NCBI RefSeq assembly: GCF_002940685.1
Contig: NZ_PNFP01000001.1
Location: forward strand, 545,994-609,993
Reading direction: 5' to 3'
Length of the DNA stretch: 64,000 bases
Origin: Ensifer adhaerens
Lineage (GTDB): Bacteria > Pseudomonadota > Alphaproteobacteria > Rhizobiales > Rhizobiaceae
Notes under the pieces: generated by a model
What the model was told of the DNA's origin: nothing
Database searches by the model: none
What the model saw: the letters and a program-made list of their open reading frames with translations, nothing else
Position numbers and translations under genes: made by a program
Shown: one piece after another, positions 39,227-47,859 of the stretch
How the letters are laid out: every line of letters starts with the position of its first letter
Numbering within the stretch: the first letter of the stretch is position 1

Positions 39227-40375
39227 ATGGCGTCACGGCGAGAGCGCTTTTACAACGATGCCTATCGGCAGGCCCGCGAATCCGGTCTCAACGACCCGCA
39301 GGCTCGTCTTGCCGCATCTCAGGCCGCGCTGGAAACCGGATACGGTCGCAGCGTCGTCGGCAACAACTATTTCGGCATCAAGGCCGGCTCCTCTTGGAAT
39401 GGGCCGACCGTAGCCGCGCGGACGTGGGAAGACACGGCCGGCGGCCCGGTGCGAGAGACAGCACGCTTCCGATCCTACGAGAGCCCGGTCAACGCGTTCG
39501 GGGATTGGGCACGCACAGTCAGCCGGAAATGGAGCGATGCATTCACGGCGCCGACCTTCAATGAAGCCGTCGAGGGCCTGAACTACGGCCGCAGGGGCGG
39601 CTACGCGACAGACCGCAAGTATGGCGACAAACTCCGCGCGATCGACGCCCGATATGGCCCCCAGGCCGAAGCCACCACCGGCATCATGTCGGCAATCAGC
39701 CCAACAGAGAGCGCAACCCCCATGGCGAGACCCATGTCATTGGCCGAGCAATACGGCCTTCTCGACCAGGCGCGTGGCATGCAGCGCGATATTGGCCTTC
39801 TGCGGCAGGACGTGGCTGCACAAGACCCGATGGGGCAGCTACGCCGCGACCTGATCGCCCGGAACAAGGCCTATGAGATGGCGACGGCGCCAGCGGCAGG
39901 CGGCATCCTTCAGGATCTGCCCGAAGCTCCGGTAACTGCCAACGTGCCAACCATGGCGGCATACGAAGAGCCGCCGCCGGTCTCCAGTTCAACCCCGTTC
40001 GCTTCCGTCATGTCGCCTTCGGCCGGCGGGCTCTTGTCTCCCGATGAGCAAGCCATGATCGACGCCCAGCAGATGCGCTTAGCCGAGATGGGGCCGAACC
40101 GCCGAGCACAGATAGGCGCGGCTCTGAAGAAAGGGGCCAGCGCATTCGGCGGCGGCGTCCTCGGCGGCCTTCTTCTCGGGCCGATCGGGGCTGTTGCCGG
40201 CGGTCTCTTGGGGCCGTCGATCGTCAACGGCATGACTGGCGCGGCCAACTATCCAGACGCTCCCAAGAGCACGCCCCGCGGCGACGGCAAAATGACCGAG
40301 TACGGCGACCGCGTGCGCAGTGAATCCAAGCAATTTGACCGAGCCGTCCGAAGCGGCCGCGGCGGTCTTTGGTAA
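39227..40375 (+). CDS. Virion-associated peptidoglycan hydrolase (GH73-like) with Gly-zipper tail
   Basis: 382 residues. Residues 5-140 form a FlgJ/GH73-type glucosaminidase: AALETGYGRSVVGNNYFGIK with Glu36 as catalytic acid. The middle is helical; residues 285-345 are a glycine zipper (GVLGGLLLGPIGAVAGGLLG) able to insert in membranes. Suited to open the cell wall during DNA entry. GAGG precedes the ATG. Confidence 0.8.
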   Translation: MASRRERFYNDAYRQARESGLNDPQARLAASQAALETGYGRSVVGNNYFGIKAGSSWNGPTVAARTWEDTAGGPVRETARFRSYESPVNAFGDWARTVSRKWSDAFTAPTFNEAVEGLNYGRRGGYATDRKYGDKLRAIDARYGPQAEATTGIMSAISPTESATPMARPMSLAEQYGLLDQARGMQRDIGLLRQDVAAQDPMGQLRRDLIARNKAYEMATAPAAGGILQDLPEAPVTANVPTMAAYEEPPPVSSSTPFASVMSPSAGGLLSPDEQAMIDAQQMRLAEMGPNRRAQIGAALKKGASAFGGGVLGGLLLGPIGAVAGGLLGPSIVNGMTGAANYPDAPKSTPRGDGKMTEYGDRVRSESKQFDRAVRSGRGGLW

Positions 40376-40385
40376 GAGGCACGAG

Positions 40386-41696
40386 ATGGCAAAAAACAAC
40401 GTTCGCGATTGGTCTTCGACCGCTGCCAGCAACACTGACGTCGGCGGCATCGGAATTGAGGGCACAAACGCTGTCAGCAACTTCGACAACGGCCTCCGTA
40501 CTGTCATGGCACAGGTTGCGGCTGTGGATGAAGGTACGGAGCCGGTCAACGACACATGGACGTTTGCCGATCCTGCGGACCCCACGAAACGCGTCCGCCT
40601 CGATGCTGGGAACGTTGCCGCTGGGCAGACTCGTGTTTTGGCGATGCCAGATGCGAATGTCACCATCTCCTCTTTCATGGCAACCGTTCTCGATGATACG
40701 ACGGCTGCGGCTGCGCGCTCTACCCTCGATGTCTACAGCCGCGCGGAAAGCGGCATTCTTTCCGGACTCCGGAACGTCGTCATCAACGGCAATTTCGACT
40801 TTTGGGAGCGCGCGACGAGCCAAACGAGCGCCGGATATGGTTCCGACGATCGTTGGGCGAATGATCATTCTGGCTCTACCAAAACCCATTCGCGGCAAAG
40901 CTTTACCCTCGGCCAAACTGACGTTCCGGGCAACCCGGCCTATTTCTCGCGCACTGTCGTAACGTCGTCCGCGGGCGCCAGCAACTACGTTCTAAAGGAG
41001 CATCGGGTAGAGGGAGCCACAACTCTCTCTGGAAAGACGGTCACGGTAACCTTTTGGGCCAAAGCTGATGCCTCCAAGAATATCGCCTTCGAGGTTGTGC
41101 AGAATTTCGGTACTGGCGGCTCTCCGAGTGCGTCCGTTTCTACGCCGGCTGGCCTTAAGGCACTGACGACAGCCTGGCAGAAATTCTCCTTTACGGTGGC
41201 AATACCCTCCGTTTCCGGCAAGACGCTTGGATCAGGCAACAACGATTTTCTTGAACTGGTTTTCTGGTTCGACGCTGGCTCGAGCTTCGCCACCCGCGCC
41301 AGTTCGCTCGGCCAGCAGTCAGGAACATTCGATATAGCCCGCGTGTCGGTTGTCGATGGCACGGCAACGAGCGAAACAGACCCGTTCTCCCCGCGCCATT
41401 TCCAGCAGGAGCAGGCCCTTTGCCAACGGTATTATTGGCAAAATGCCTCCGGTGAAAATCTCATCCAGTCCTATGCGGCGGGTGCGGGGCTCGGTGTTTC
41501 CTTCAATTTCCGCCATCCCGTCGTGATGCGCGCGACCCCGACGATGGGGACGACATTCACATCGTCGGGGTCAATCGGGGCACCGTCGTTCAGCCGCATC
41601 GGCCCGCGGACATTTGTCATTACCGCGACGGGCAGCGGTGCAGGTGCCTTCACCATCGATACCAGCGCCGCAGTGACCGCGAGCGCGGAACTTTAA
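40386..41696 (+). CDS. Tail fibre-like protein with carbohydrate-binding fold
   Basis: 436 residues from the ATG at 40386. The N-terminal 100 are a virion-attachment part (DWSSTAASNTDVGGIGIEGT). The region after 135 (NVVINGNFDFWERATSQTSA, GKTVTVTFWAKADASKNIAF, FDIARVSVVDGTATSETDPF) resembles carbohydrate-binding jelly-roll modules found in phage fibres. A receptor-binding role is likely. Confidence 0.7.
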   Translation: MAKNNVRDWSSTAASNTDVGGIGIEGTNAVSNFDNGLRTVMAQVAAVDEGTEPVNDTWTFADPADPTKRVRLDAGNVAAGQTRVLAMPDANVTISSFMATVLDDTTAAAARSTLDVYSRAESGILSGLRNVVINGNFDFWERATSQTSAGYGSDDRWANDHSGSTKTHSRQSFTLGQTDVPGNPAYFSRTVVTSSAGASNYVLKEHRVEGATTLSGKTVTVTFWAKADASKNIAFEVVQNFGTGGSPSASVSTPAGLKALTTAWQKFSFTVAIPSVSGKTLGSGNNDFLELVFWFDAGSSFATRASSLGQQSGTFDIARVSVVDGTATSETDPFSPRHFQQEQALCQRYYWQNASGENLIQSYAAGAGLGVSFNFRHPVVMRATPTMGTTFTSSGSIGAPSFSRIGPRTFVITATGSGAGAFTIDTSAAVTASAEL

Positions 41697-41706
41697 GGAA
41701 CATTGT

Positions 41707-42954
41707 ATGACCTATTTGGCGACAGGTTTCGCAATCGTCGGGAAATACCGGTTCAACATCACCAATCCTTCTTACGCGGCAGTCGGAAACAATGCCAACA
41801 ACCAGACACCGGCCATTCAAGCCGCGATTGATGATGCAGAGATAGCCGCATTAGCGGCCGGCGGAGCGGACGTCATTTTCCCCGATGGCGGCGAATACCG
41901 CATCACAGCAGGTCTTCGCGTCAAACAGGGTGGCGTCAACCTCATCGGCGAGGGTGGTGCGGCACTTTATCCAGTCGGCAATTTCGACACTATTCGTTTC
42001 GAAAGCGCTTCGACACAGACATATATGTATCGGAACAGCATCCAGGGCCTCCTATCCTTCGAGGCAGGGAAAACAGGCGGGGTGACGCTAGCCGGAAAAT
42101 ACGTGGCTGATTGCGAGTTCGAACTGTCTGGTTTCAATGGCTTTTCCGGTTGGGAACTAGAAAGTTTCAACACAGCAAAGATCACAGGCAAGCTGAACAG
42201 TTACACCGGTGGCGCCGGCGCTTACTACGGTCATGCGATAGGCGGTCGCTTGCTTCCTGGCGGTGGCTACAACGCGCGCTCGGATAGTCTGATCCTGAAT
42301 CTGATCACTGGCGGCGCGCTGTGTGCCGGAATGCAGGGCGTCATCCTCGACGGTTTCATGCATACCGTTACCGCTGAGCGCCTTTTCTGCATCAATGTCG
42401 GCGGCAATGGCGTCATAACGCAAAACTCGGTTTCGGCGGTCGATAAACCCGCCTTCCTTGAATTCAAAGATCTACAATGCGACGGGTGCTCATCCGATAG
42501 CGTTCGCCTCAATTCTGGACAAGATATCGTCTTCAACGGCGGCCATCTGAACCGATCGCGCACAGGATCGAATCTCTATATCGCGCCAGGCGTCAAGGAC
42601 GTAGCCGCGTCCGCGACGAGATTCATCGGCGCGACAAAGGACGGCATAGAGCATTACGGCAAGGGGCTTCGACTCAACGGCATCATAGCCAAGAACAACT
42701 CGAACAACGAATTTGGCGGCAGCACGAATGTCTATCGCGGGTTGATCATGGGCTCAACGTCCCGCGATGTTGCGGTTTCTGGCTGTCAGTTCGGGGATGC
42801 GGACACGCCCAGTTTTCAGTCCTACGGCATCGCGATCGATGGTGCGGCGAACTCCTTCGGGATCACTGGCAACAATGTGAGCCATAACCAGACCGGCGGC
42901 ATCATCAATAATGCGGGCACCGGCGCGACAAAGGTTGTCGCGAACAACTTCTAA
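41707..42954 (+). CDS. Beta-helix tailspike (pectate-lyase-like)
   Basis: 415 residues. After about 25 residues, NNANNQTPAIQAAIDDAEIA, DVIFPDGGEYRITAGLRV is the pectate-lyase superfamily start, followed by regular beta-helix turns (LILNLITGGALCAGMQGVIL, HTVTAERLFCINVGGNGVI) and a repeat-like end (NSFGITGNNVSHNQTGGIIN). Probably binds or cleaves surface polysaccharide. The N-terminal adaptor is very short. Confidence 0.75.
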   Translation: MTYLATGFAIVGKYRFNITNPSYAAVGNNANNQTPAIQAAIDDAEIAALAAGGADVIFPDGGEYRITAGLRVKQGGVNLIGEGGAALYPVGNFDTIRFESASTQTYMYRNSIQGLLSFEAGKTGGVTLAGKYVADCEFELSGFNGFSGWELESFNTAKITGKLNSYTGGAGAYYGHAIGGRLLPGGGYNARSDSLILNLITGGALCAGMQGVILDGFMHTVTAERLFCINVGGNGVITQNSVSAVDKPAFLEFKDLQCDGCSSDSVRLNSGQDIVFNGGHLNRSRTGSNLYIAPGVKDVAASATRFIGATKDGIEHYGKGLRLNGIIAKNNSNNEFGGSTNVYRGLIMGSTSRDVAVSGCQFGDADTPSFQSYGIAIDGAANSFGITGNNVSHNQTGGIINNAGTGATKVVANNF

Positions 42955-42985
42955 AGCCTTGCTCAGTCAATCCTGAAAGAGTAGA

Positions 42986-43007
42986 GGGCTCCCAATCGAA
43001 GGAGCCC
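42986..43007 (+). promoter_or_regulatory. Hairpin masking the ribosome-binding site of the gene at 43010
   Basis: GGGCTCC (42986-42992) pairs with GGAGCCC (43001-43007). The GGAG of the 3' arm is the ribosome-binding site for the ATG at 43010, so folding would limit translation. No T tract, so it is not a normal terminator. Confidence 0.5.
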
Positions 43008-43009
43008 CT

Positions 43010-43231
43010 ATGAGCTTAGAGAAGCAGAAAGCCGCCTACGAGGCTGAAATCGAGAGCTGCGAAGAAGAGCTAGCCGAGCTTGAGCGCGGTGATCTTCAAG
43101 CTTCCTACGAAGACGCCGACGGTAACCTCGTAGATGTGACCGACAAGCGCATCGCTGAACTGAAGCACAAGATCAAGACGTTTCGCACGTTCGTCTTGGC
43201 GATCGAGGCGACGTCGGCTCCCAAGCACTGA
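43010..43231 (+). CDS. Coiled-coil hypothetical protein, 73 residues
   Basis: Acidic coiled coil (KQKAAYEAEIESCEEELAEL, VTDKRIAELKHKIKTFRTFV). Last rightward gene before the reversed moron cassette. It could be a tail chaperone or assembly aid; no family known. Confidence 0.6.
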   Translation: MSLEKQKAAYEAEIESCEEELAELERGDLQASYEDADGNLVDVTDKRIAELKHKIKTFRTFVLAIEATSAPKH

Positions 43232-43235
43232 TCCA

Positions 43236-44273
43236 TTACGGATCGAGCCTTACCAGCGTTACGTCAACAAGCTCAAACTCGCCTTCAATTGCACCCTCTC
43301 CGATGAACGTACGCACCTCGACCGGCATGTGCGGGCGGGTTACCTCAAATTCGAGATGAACGGTGAAGGAGCCGCTCGCTGGCAGAGGGCTTTTGCCGAG
43401 TGCGGCTATTTTCCCATCCGCCAAGACATCGACAACGATCTTGTTGCCGGAAAAGTTCTTGTCGACGGAGAATGTGACATCGGCCCGCCAATTACCACTG
43501 GGGAGGTGCATGTACGGCCCGAAGCTCATGGCGCGCGCCGGTCCTGTCATATCGACGGGGCCGTTGATGCCATGGTGCGGCTTTTCACCGCTCAAGCACA
43601 TGGCCACCGGCCACGTTATCCGTTGAACCGCTTCTCCAGACATGAGAGGGTCATAGTTGCTGGCCGCGACGCTGATAAGTTCGCGGTCGGCTTTCGTGAG
43701 TTTCGAGGCGCTTGATCTGGCTTCGACCGCGTGCTCGATCCTTTCGTCGATGATCTCGGCTAGTGGCGTGGCCTTGGCTCCCCCGGCTTGTCCATAAAGC
43801 GCCAGGATATTCTGAATATTCTGCGTGGTCAGGGAAAAGCCCAACGAAAGAGATATTCGGCTAATGAGGGTTTCCAGTTCGGCCGCATGGGTTCCTAGCC
43901 TAAGCGGAACGATCGTCTCGGAAGACGCGATCGGGAACAATGCTGACGCTGATTGGCTAACGAACCGGAGTGCTTCCAGCAAGGAAAGTGAGCGGGCCTG
44001 CATCGAATAGAGAACAGCTTGCTCAACCGGTTCGACGATGAGAACCGTCGGGACGCCATGTTTGACGATTGATTGGCATATTTTGTCGTCGGGGACGTCA
44101 AAATAGAGCAGCGCATGGCGCTCGCCTCTTTGCGCAAGGCCATCGCGAAGCTGGTCTAACGTATTGGCGACGATGTAGTGGTAATCTCCGAACCGTTCAC
44201 GGAGTATATCGATACCAAGCCGGGACACGAACATGGCGTGTGGAGAGGGGAGCCCGCAGAAAACGTAAATCAT
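43236..44273 (-). CDS. Unknown protein of the lysogenic-conversion cassette
   Basis: 345 residues. The N-terminal 130 (MIYVFCGLPSPHAMFVSRLG, YHYIVANTLDQLRDGLA) look like an alpha/beta domain, reminiscent of sulfotransferase-like folds but without a sure P-loop. The C-terminal 130 are beta-rich (GPYMHLPSGNWRADVTFSVD, VHLEFEVTRPHMPVEVRTFI), a pattern I recall in rhizobial surface-polysaccharide proteins. It runs against the late genes, 29 bases after a methyltransferase. Confidence 0.55.
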   Translation of the reverse strand: MIYVFCGLPSPHAMFVSRLGIDILRERFGDYHYIVANTLDQLRDGLAQRGERHALLYFDVPDDKICQSIVKHGVPTVLIVEPVEQAVLYSMQARSLSLLEALRFVSQSASALFPIASSETIVPLRLGTHAAELETLISRISLSLGFSLTTQNIQNILALYGQAGGAKATPLAEIIDERIEHAVEARSSASKLTKADRELISVAASNYDPLMSGEAVQRITWPVAMCLSGEKPHHGINGPVDMTGPARAMSFGPYMHLPSGNWRADVTFSVDKNFSGNKIVVDVLADGKIAALGKSPLPASGSFTVHLEFEVTRPHMPVEVRTFIGEGAIEGEFELVDVTLVRLDP

Positions 44274-44302
44274 CTATGCGGCGCCCCCCGTAACTGCGGA
44301 TC

Positions 44303-45349
44303 TTACTTGGTGATGATCAGGCCGAAGCAGGTTGCAGGGATGCCGTCAACCGATACCTTGATGTGGTTGTTGTCGCTCCCCCAGATCCCCCGCATGTAGT
44401 CTCCCATGTCGTGGGGGAACGGCGGAACGTCGATGAACTTGTCCAGCGGCTTGTTGCCAACATCGAAGTCCAGCGGCGCGACTTTGTAGCCCTTTGCGGT
44501 CAGCCGCTCGCTGATCTCCTGGAAGTGCTTCCGCTGGAAGAGGACAGTGTTCCAATTGTCGAAGGTGATGTCGTCGCGGGCGAAGTTGAACTCGGTCGTG
44601 TGGACCGCAACCCCGCCGGGCTTCAGGACATCGATCGAGTTCTCAATGAAATTCAAGCCCTTCTCGATGCTGCCCAGGTGTTCCAGGGCGCAGATCGACC
44701 AGCAGAAATCGAAGTCGCGCAGGTGGCTGGGGATGGCATTCATATCGACGTATTCAAGCGATACCTTGCGGTCAAAGACTTCCCTTGAGACAAGGTGCCC
44801 CTTGAAGGCGACATCCAGCGTCTTCGTGTGCTGGTTGGTGTCGGCCCATCCCTTGGTGTTCTGAGCTTCGGGTTGGAGGTCTGTGACAACGACCTCGGCC
44901 CCGTACGATGCCATTAGGGACGGCAGCGGTTCCGTGCCGCAGCCAAAGCCAAGGCCGCGCTTCCCCTCTGCCAGCACGCCGGCATTGTGGAACGCTTGCA
45001 TCGCATAGCAAAGTTCCCAGAGCTTACGATGGAAGATCACCGGAACTTTTAGCTTCGATGCCCAGTAGGCGACCCAGTCCGATTCAAGATCGAATTGGGT
45101 GCTCGGCTTCGAACCCAAAGATACGGAAGTCGGGGACAGATTTTCCCGAACTGGAAGTGCGGCAGCGAGTGCACGCGCCAACTCATATCCGAAAAACTTC
45201 ACGTTCAGCGCCAGCACATTCACGTTTCTGATGGCCTCAGACAGTGCGTTGATGTTCGGCTGCGATTCTTCGTTGACCAGGCTCTTCAGTATGGCGATCT
45301 GGCTGCTCAAGTCGTCAAGTTGCTGTCTCTGATCCAATGTCGTCTCCAT
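44303..45349 (-). CDS. SAM-dependent methyltransferase (class I) of the moron cassette
   Basis: 348 residues. A helical N-terminus, then motif I GLGFGCGTE (132-140) and acidic VVVTDLQ with Asp157; FDFCWSICALEHLGSIEKGL and LKPGGVAVHTTEFNF are typical class I motifs. The 100-residue helical N-terminal part is not usual for DNA methylases, and no target-recognition region is seen. More likely a sugar or lipid methylase altering the cell surface; inferred from partner and position. Confidence 0.7.
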   Translation of the reverse strand: METTLDQRQQLDDLSSQIAILKSLVNEESQPNINALSEAIRNVNVLALNVKFFGYELARALAAALPVRENLSPTSVSLGSKPSTQFDLESDWVAYWASKLKVPVIFHRKLWELCYAMQAFHNAGVLAEGKRGLGFGCGTEPLPSLMASYGAEVVVTDLQPEAQNTKGWADTNQHTKTLDVAFKGHLVSREVFDRKVSLEYVDMNAIPSHLRDFDFCWSICALEHLGSIEKGLNFIENSIDVLKPGGVAVHTTEFNFARDDITFDNWNTVLFQRKHFQEISERLTAKGYKVAPLDFDVGNKPLDKFIDVPPFPHDMGDYMRGIWGSDNNHIKVSVDGIPATCFGLIITK

Positions 45350-45478
45350 GAGGCTCGTCTGGGTGACGGACGCTTAGCAGTCGCGTGATCTCGATGCAAT
45401 CGGGCAGTCCTTTTCAAATGGTGCATAGCGGCCCGCGCGCAACCTAAACAAGTATACCCAACAACCAAGGAAAACTTC

Positions 45479-46303
45479 ATGGCTCGGGAAACTCTTCCCG
45501 TCGCCCTCGATCTCACGTTCGGGGATGAGGGCGGCTATTCGAATCGCAAGTCCGATCGGGGTGGCCCGACGAAGTATGGGGTCACGCATACGACCTTGGC
45601 GGCGCACCGCGGCGTTCCGTCTGTTACGGCCAACCAGGTCAAGGCCATGACGAAGATGGAAGCCGAGGACATCTATCGGCGCTCCTACTGGGGCCAGAGC
45701 GGGGGCGATCTCTTGCCGCCGGGGCTCGACTATGCCGCCTTCGATTTCGGCGTGAACTCCGGGCCGGCGCGTGCGGTGAAAACGCTCCAGGAGGTCGTCG
45801 GCGTTCGCGAAGATGGGCACATCGGTGAGCAGACGCTTGCGGCGGTGCGCCGTTACCCGGGCGGCGTCGGCGCCGTGATCCGCGACTACTGCGCGGCTCG
45901 CATGGTCTACCTTCGGTCGTTGACCAATCCCCAGACCGGATTCCCGGCGAACGGGCGCGGATGGACAATCCGCGTCACCGGCAAGGATCCGCAGAAGCAA
46001 TGGGCTGATCAGCCGGGCGTCATCGGCAACGCACTGCGCCTGGCTGCCAATGCCAGCGGATCAGACGTCGAGAAGACGCAGACGCCTGCGGAAGCGGGCG
46101 CCAAGGCAGATAGCCGCGACACTGGTCTCGGCGAGGTGATGAAGAAGCCGGAAGCATGGGGACCGCTCGGCGGCCTTCTCTCGGCCGGGGGTGCGCTCTT
46201 CGCCGGCAATGGCCCGGTGCAGTGGGCGCTGGCTGCTGCGCTCGTCGCGTGCGTCGGCGTCGGGCTCTACTACTTCGTCCGGCGCATTCGCGAGGCTGGG
46301 TGA
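45479..46303 (+). CDS. GH108-type endolysin with C-terminal membrane anchor
   Basis: 274 residues. GDEGGYSNRKSDRGGPTKYG with catalytic Glu17 and the Asp-Gly-Gly pattern is the GH108 muramidase signature; YAAFDFGVNSGPARAVKTLQ is the peptidoglycan-binding helper region. Residues 225-270 contain a hydrophobic segment (PVQWALAAALVACVGVGLYY) followed by RRIR, so the enzyme may be tethered. First gene of the lysis cassette. Confidence 0.88.
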   Translation: MARETLPVALDLTFGDEGGYSNRKSDRGGPTKYGVTHTTLAAHRGVPSVTANQVKAMTKMEAEDIYRRSYWGQSGGDLLPPGLDYAAFDFGVNSGPARAVKTLQEVVGVREDGHIGEQTLAAVRRYPGGVGAVIRDYCAARMVYLRSLTNPQTGFPANGRGWTIRVTGKDPQKQWADQPGVIGNALRLAANASGSDVEKTQTPAEAGAKADSRDTGLGEVMKKPEAWGPLGGLLSAGGALFAGNGPVQWALAAALVACVGVGLYYFVRRIREAG

Positions 46304-46542
46304 TGTTCGCGGCTCTCCTCATCCGCATCAAAGGCTATGCGGCGGCCGCCATTGGGGCGGCGCTATTCCTTGCCTTCGTCTTTCTAAAAGGGCGCCAGGA
46401 CGGCAAGAACGCCGCGGAGCTTGCCCAAGCGAAGAAGCAGGCGGAAGCGATCAAACGAAAGAAGGCCTCAGATGAACAAGTTGACGGCATGTCTCCTGAC
46501 GATCGCCGCGATGAGCTTAGCAAGTGGATGCGCGACCGGTGA
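46303..46542 (+). CDS. Inner-membrane spanin (Rz-like)
   Basis: 79 residues from the ATG at 46303 (TGATG). An N-terminal transmembrane helix (IKGYAAAAIGAALFLAFVFL) precedes a charged coiled coil (AELAQAKKQAEAIKRKKASD). The Rz1-like lipoprotein gene is nested in its 3' end in another frame, the classical spanin arrangement. Confidence 0.8.
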   Translation: MFAALLIRIKGYAAAAIGAALFLAFVFLKGRQDGKNAAELAQAKKQAEAIKRKKASDEQVDGMSPDDRRDELSKWMRDR

Positions 46543-46663
46543 CTTCTGCAATGTCGCGGCGCCTATCAGGCCATCTGTCTCCGATGTTTTGACGGACGGG
46601 ACCGGAACGCAGATCGTCAAACACAATCGCTACGGCCAGCAGGAATGCGGATGGCGGCCATGA
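46472..46663 (+). CDS. Outer-membrane spanin lipoprotein (Rz1-like)
   Basis: 63 residues from the ATG at 46472. Signal peptide MNKLTACLLTIAAMSLASGC with lipobox ASGC (Cys20). The mature part is short and Pro-poor with two Cys (DFCNVAAPIRP, QQECGWRP). It overlaps the inner spanin by 71 bases. Confidence 0.8.
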   Translation: MNKLTACLLTIAAMSLASGCATGDFCNVAAPIRPSVSDVLTDGTGTQIVKHNRYGQQECGWRP

Positions 46664-46752
46664 TCGGCCCGGCTCGCGTCATCCTCTCAATCCTGATCGG
46701 CGCCCTTATCATCGCCTTGGCAGGGCTCGTCCTTCTCACCATCAACAGCTAG
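46660..46752 (+). CDS. 30-residue membrane protein of the lysis cassette
   Basis: ATG at 46660 overlaps the Rz1 stop (ATGA); ATG at 46651 is possible. One hydrophobic helix (VILSILIGALIIALAGLVLL). A pinholin-like or anti-holin role is conceivable. Confidence 0.5.
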   Translation: MIGPARVILSILIGALIIALAGLVLLTINS

Positions 46753-46761
46753 GAATCTCGT

Positions 46762-47085
46762 ATGAAGACCATGGAAGAAGTAGTAGCAGCCGGCGTAAAG
46801 TCCCAGGCCGCACTGGATAAGCACCTCACCGCTGCCCGCAAGGAAGCTGCGAAGCTTGCCAAAATCACCGAAGCAGGTGTTTCCTTGGGGATGGTCCCGA
46901 AGGCAATCCGAGCAAAGACGATCATCGCTGAAGCTCACACAATCCCCGGCCTCATCGCGCAGGCAGCCAAGGCCGCGGCTGATCTGCATGCCAAACAAAC
47001 CGCCATTTGCCAAGAAAACGGCGTCGATACCCCCACTCCTGATAGCGTTGGCGGCGTCGTTGTCTTCGGAGGAGGTGGCCGATGA
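46762..47085 (+). CDS. Hypothetical protein, 107 residues
   Basis: Ala/Lys-rich helix bundle (EEVVAAGVKSQAALDKHLTA, KAIRAKTIIAEAHTIPGLIA) with a Gly-rich tail (VGGVVVFGGGGR). In the lysis region but without signal or membrane segment. Function unknown. Confidence 0.55.
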   Translation: MKTMEEVVAAGVKSQAALDKHLTAARKEAAKLAKITEAGVSLGMVPKAIRAKTIIAEAHTIPGLIAQAAKAAADLHAKQTAICQENGVDTPTPDSVGGVVVFGGGGR

Positions 47086-47567
47086 ACCAATATGAGGTCG
47101 CGTTGCTCATCATGGCTCTGGTGACGGCATTCGTCGCCAGAGGTCTACCCAGAGCGTGGCTGTGGATCGCGGCCGGCGCTCTGTCTTTCGTCGTGTCCGC
47201 CACGTGGTGGAGACTACACCTGCCATACCATCCCGCGGCGACACTTATCTGTGATGCCCTGGTTTGCCTGAGCATCTACTCGCTAGCCAGAGAGGAATTT
47301 GAAATCTGGCTGTTCAATCTCTTTCGCCTCTCCGTCCTCGTCAGCCTCCTGAAGCTTTTCGGCGTAATTCAGGAGAATTTGATATACGCGGCAGCCTTAG
47401 AGTGTGTTAACTTTGCGGCACTGCTACTGCTGGGTGGTACTGGAATCTTGGCGGGGACTGCCAATGGAGGTCATACTTTCGGCTCTTGGATTGGCAATTT
47501 TCGTCGGCTTGGGCGTTCTCTCCGTTCGGCTCGTCGATCGCCTCCGTGGTTCACGATTCCGAGATAG
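47082..47567 (+). CDS. Multi-span membrane protein
   Basis: 161 residues with four hydrophobic stretches (YEVALLIMALVTAFVA, AWLWIAAGALSFVVSATW, FRLSVLVSLLKLFGVI, AALECVNFAALLLLGGTGI). The C-terminal 35 residues overlap the next small gene and look less structured. Candidate holin component by position. Confidence 0.55.
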   Translation: MNQYEVALLIMALVTAFVARGLPRAWLWIAAGALSFVVSATWWRLHLPYHPAATLICDALVCLSIYSLAREEFEIWLFNLFRLSVLVSLLKLFGVIQENLIYAAALECVNFAALLLLGGTGILAGTANGGHTFGSWIGNFRRLGRSLRSARRSPPWFTIPR

Positions 47568-47571
47568 CTGA
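47464..47571 (+). CDS. 35-residue membrane protein, nested
   Basis: ATG at 47464 within the end of the previous gene, in another frame, ending one base before the ATG of the holin gene. One helix (VILSALGLAIFVGLGVLSVR) and a basic tail. Fits the compact lysis layout; support is composition and spacing only. Confidence 0.45.
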   Translation: MEVILSALGLAIFVGLGVLSVRLVDRLRGSRFRDS

Positions 47572-47572
47572 A

Positions 47573-47848
47573 ATGGAAGACAGCCTCATAGCAAAGATCG
47601 TGGGCGTCCTTTCGGGCGCCTTTCTCAGTTTATCCTACGACCCGCCACGCTCTCGCGCTGGCTTCCTCCGCAGAGGTGCTTCGAGCATAATTTTCGGTTG
47701 GGTCTTCGGCGAGCCTACCCTGGTCTTCCTCGAATGGAAAGGCGATTACAACAGCACGGTAGCCGCCTTCTGCCTTGCCTCGATGTTCAGTTGGTCCGCT
47801 ATCGGTGTCCTGAAGCGGATTGTCGAAGCGTACAAGAAGGAAAGTTGA
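47573..47848 (+). CDS. Holin-like membrane protein (DUF6107-like)
   Basis: 91 residues from the ATG at 47573. Pattern IAKIVGVLSGAFLSLSYDPP, RSRAGFLRRGASSIIFGWVF, AAFCLASMFSWSAIGVLKRI gives three membrane segments with the PPRSR signature I associate with DUF6107 phage holin candidates. Last gene of the prophage before attR. Confidence 0.65.
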   Translation: MEDSLIAKIVGVLSGAFLSLSYDPPRSRAGFLRRGASSIIFGWVFGEPTLVFLEWKGDYNSTVAAFCLASMFSWSAIGVLKRIVEAYKKES

Positions 47849-47859
47849 ATCGATGAGAA

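Noticed and set aside
44303..45349. Restriction-modification or BREX-like defence system
   Set aside because: The methyltransferase lacks DNA-methylase motifs, and no nuclease or helicase partner is adjacent.
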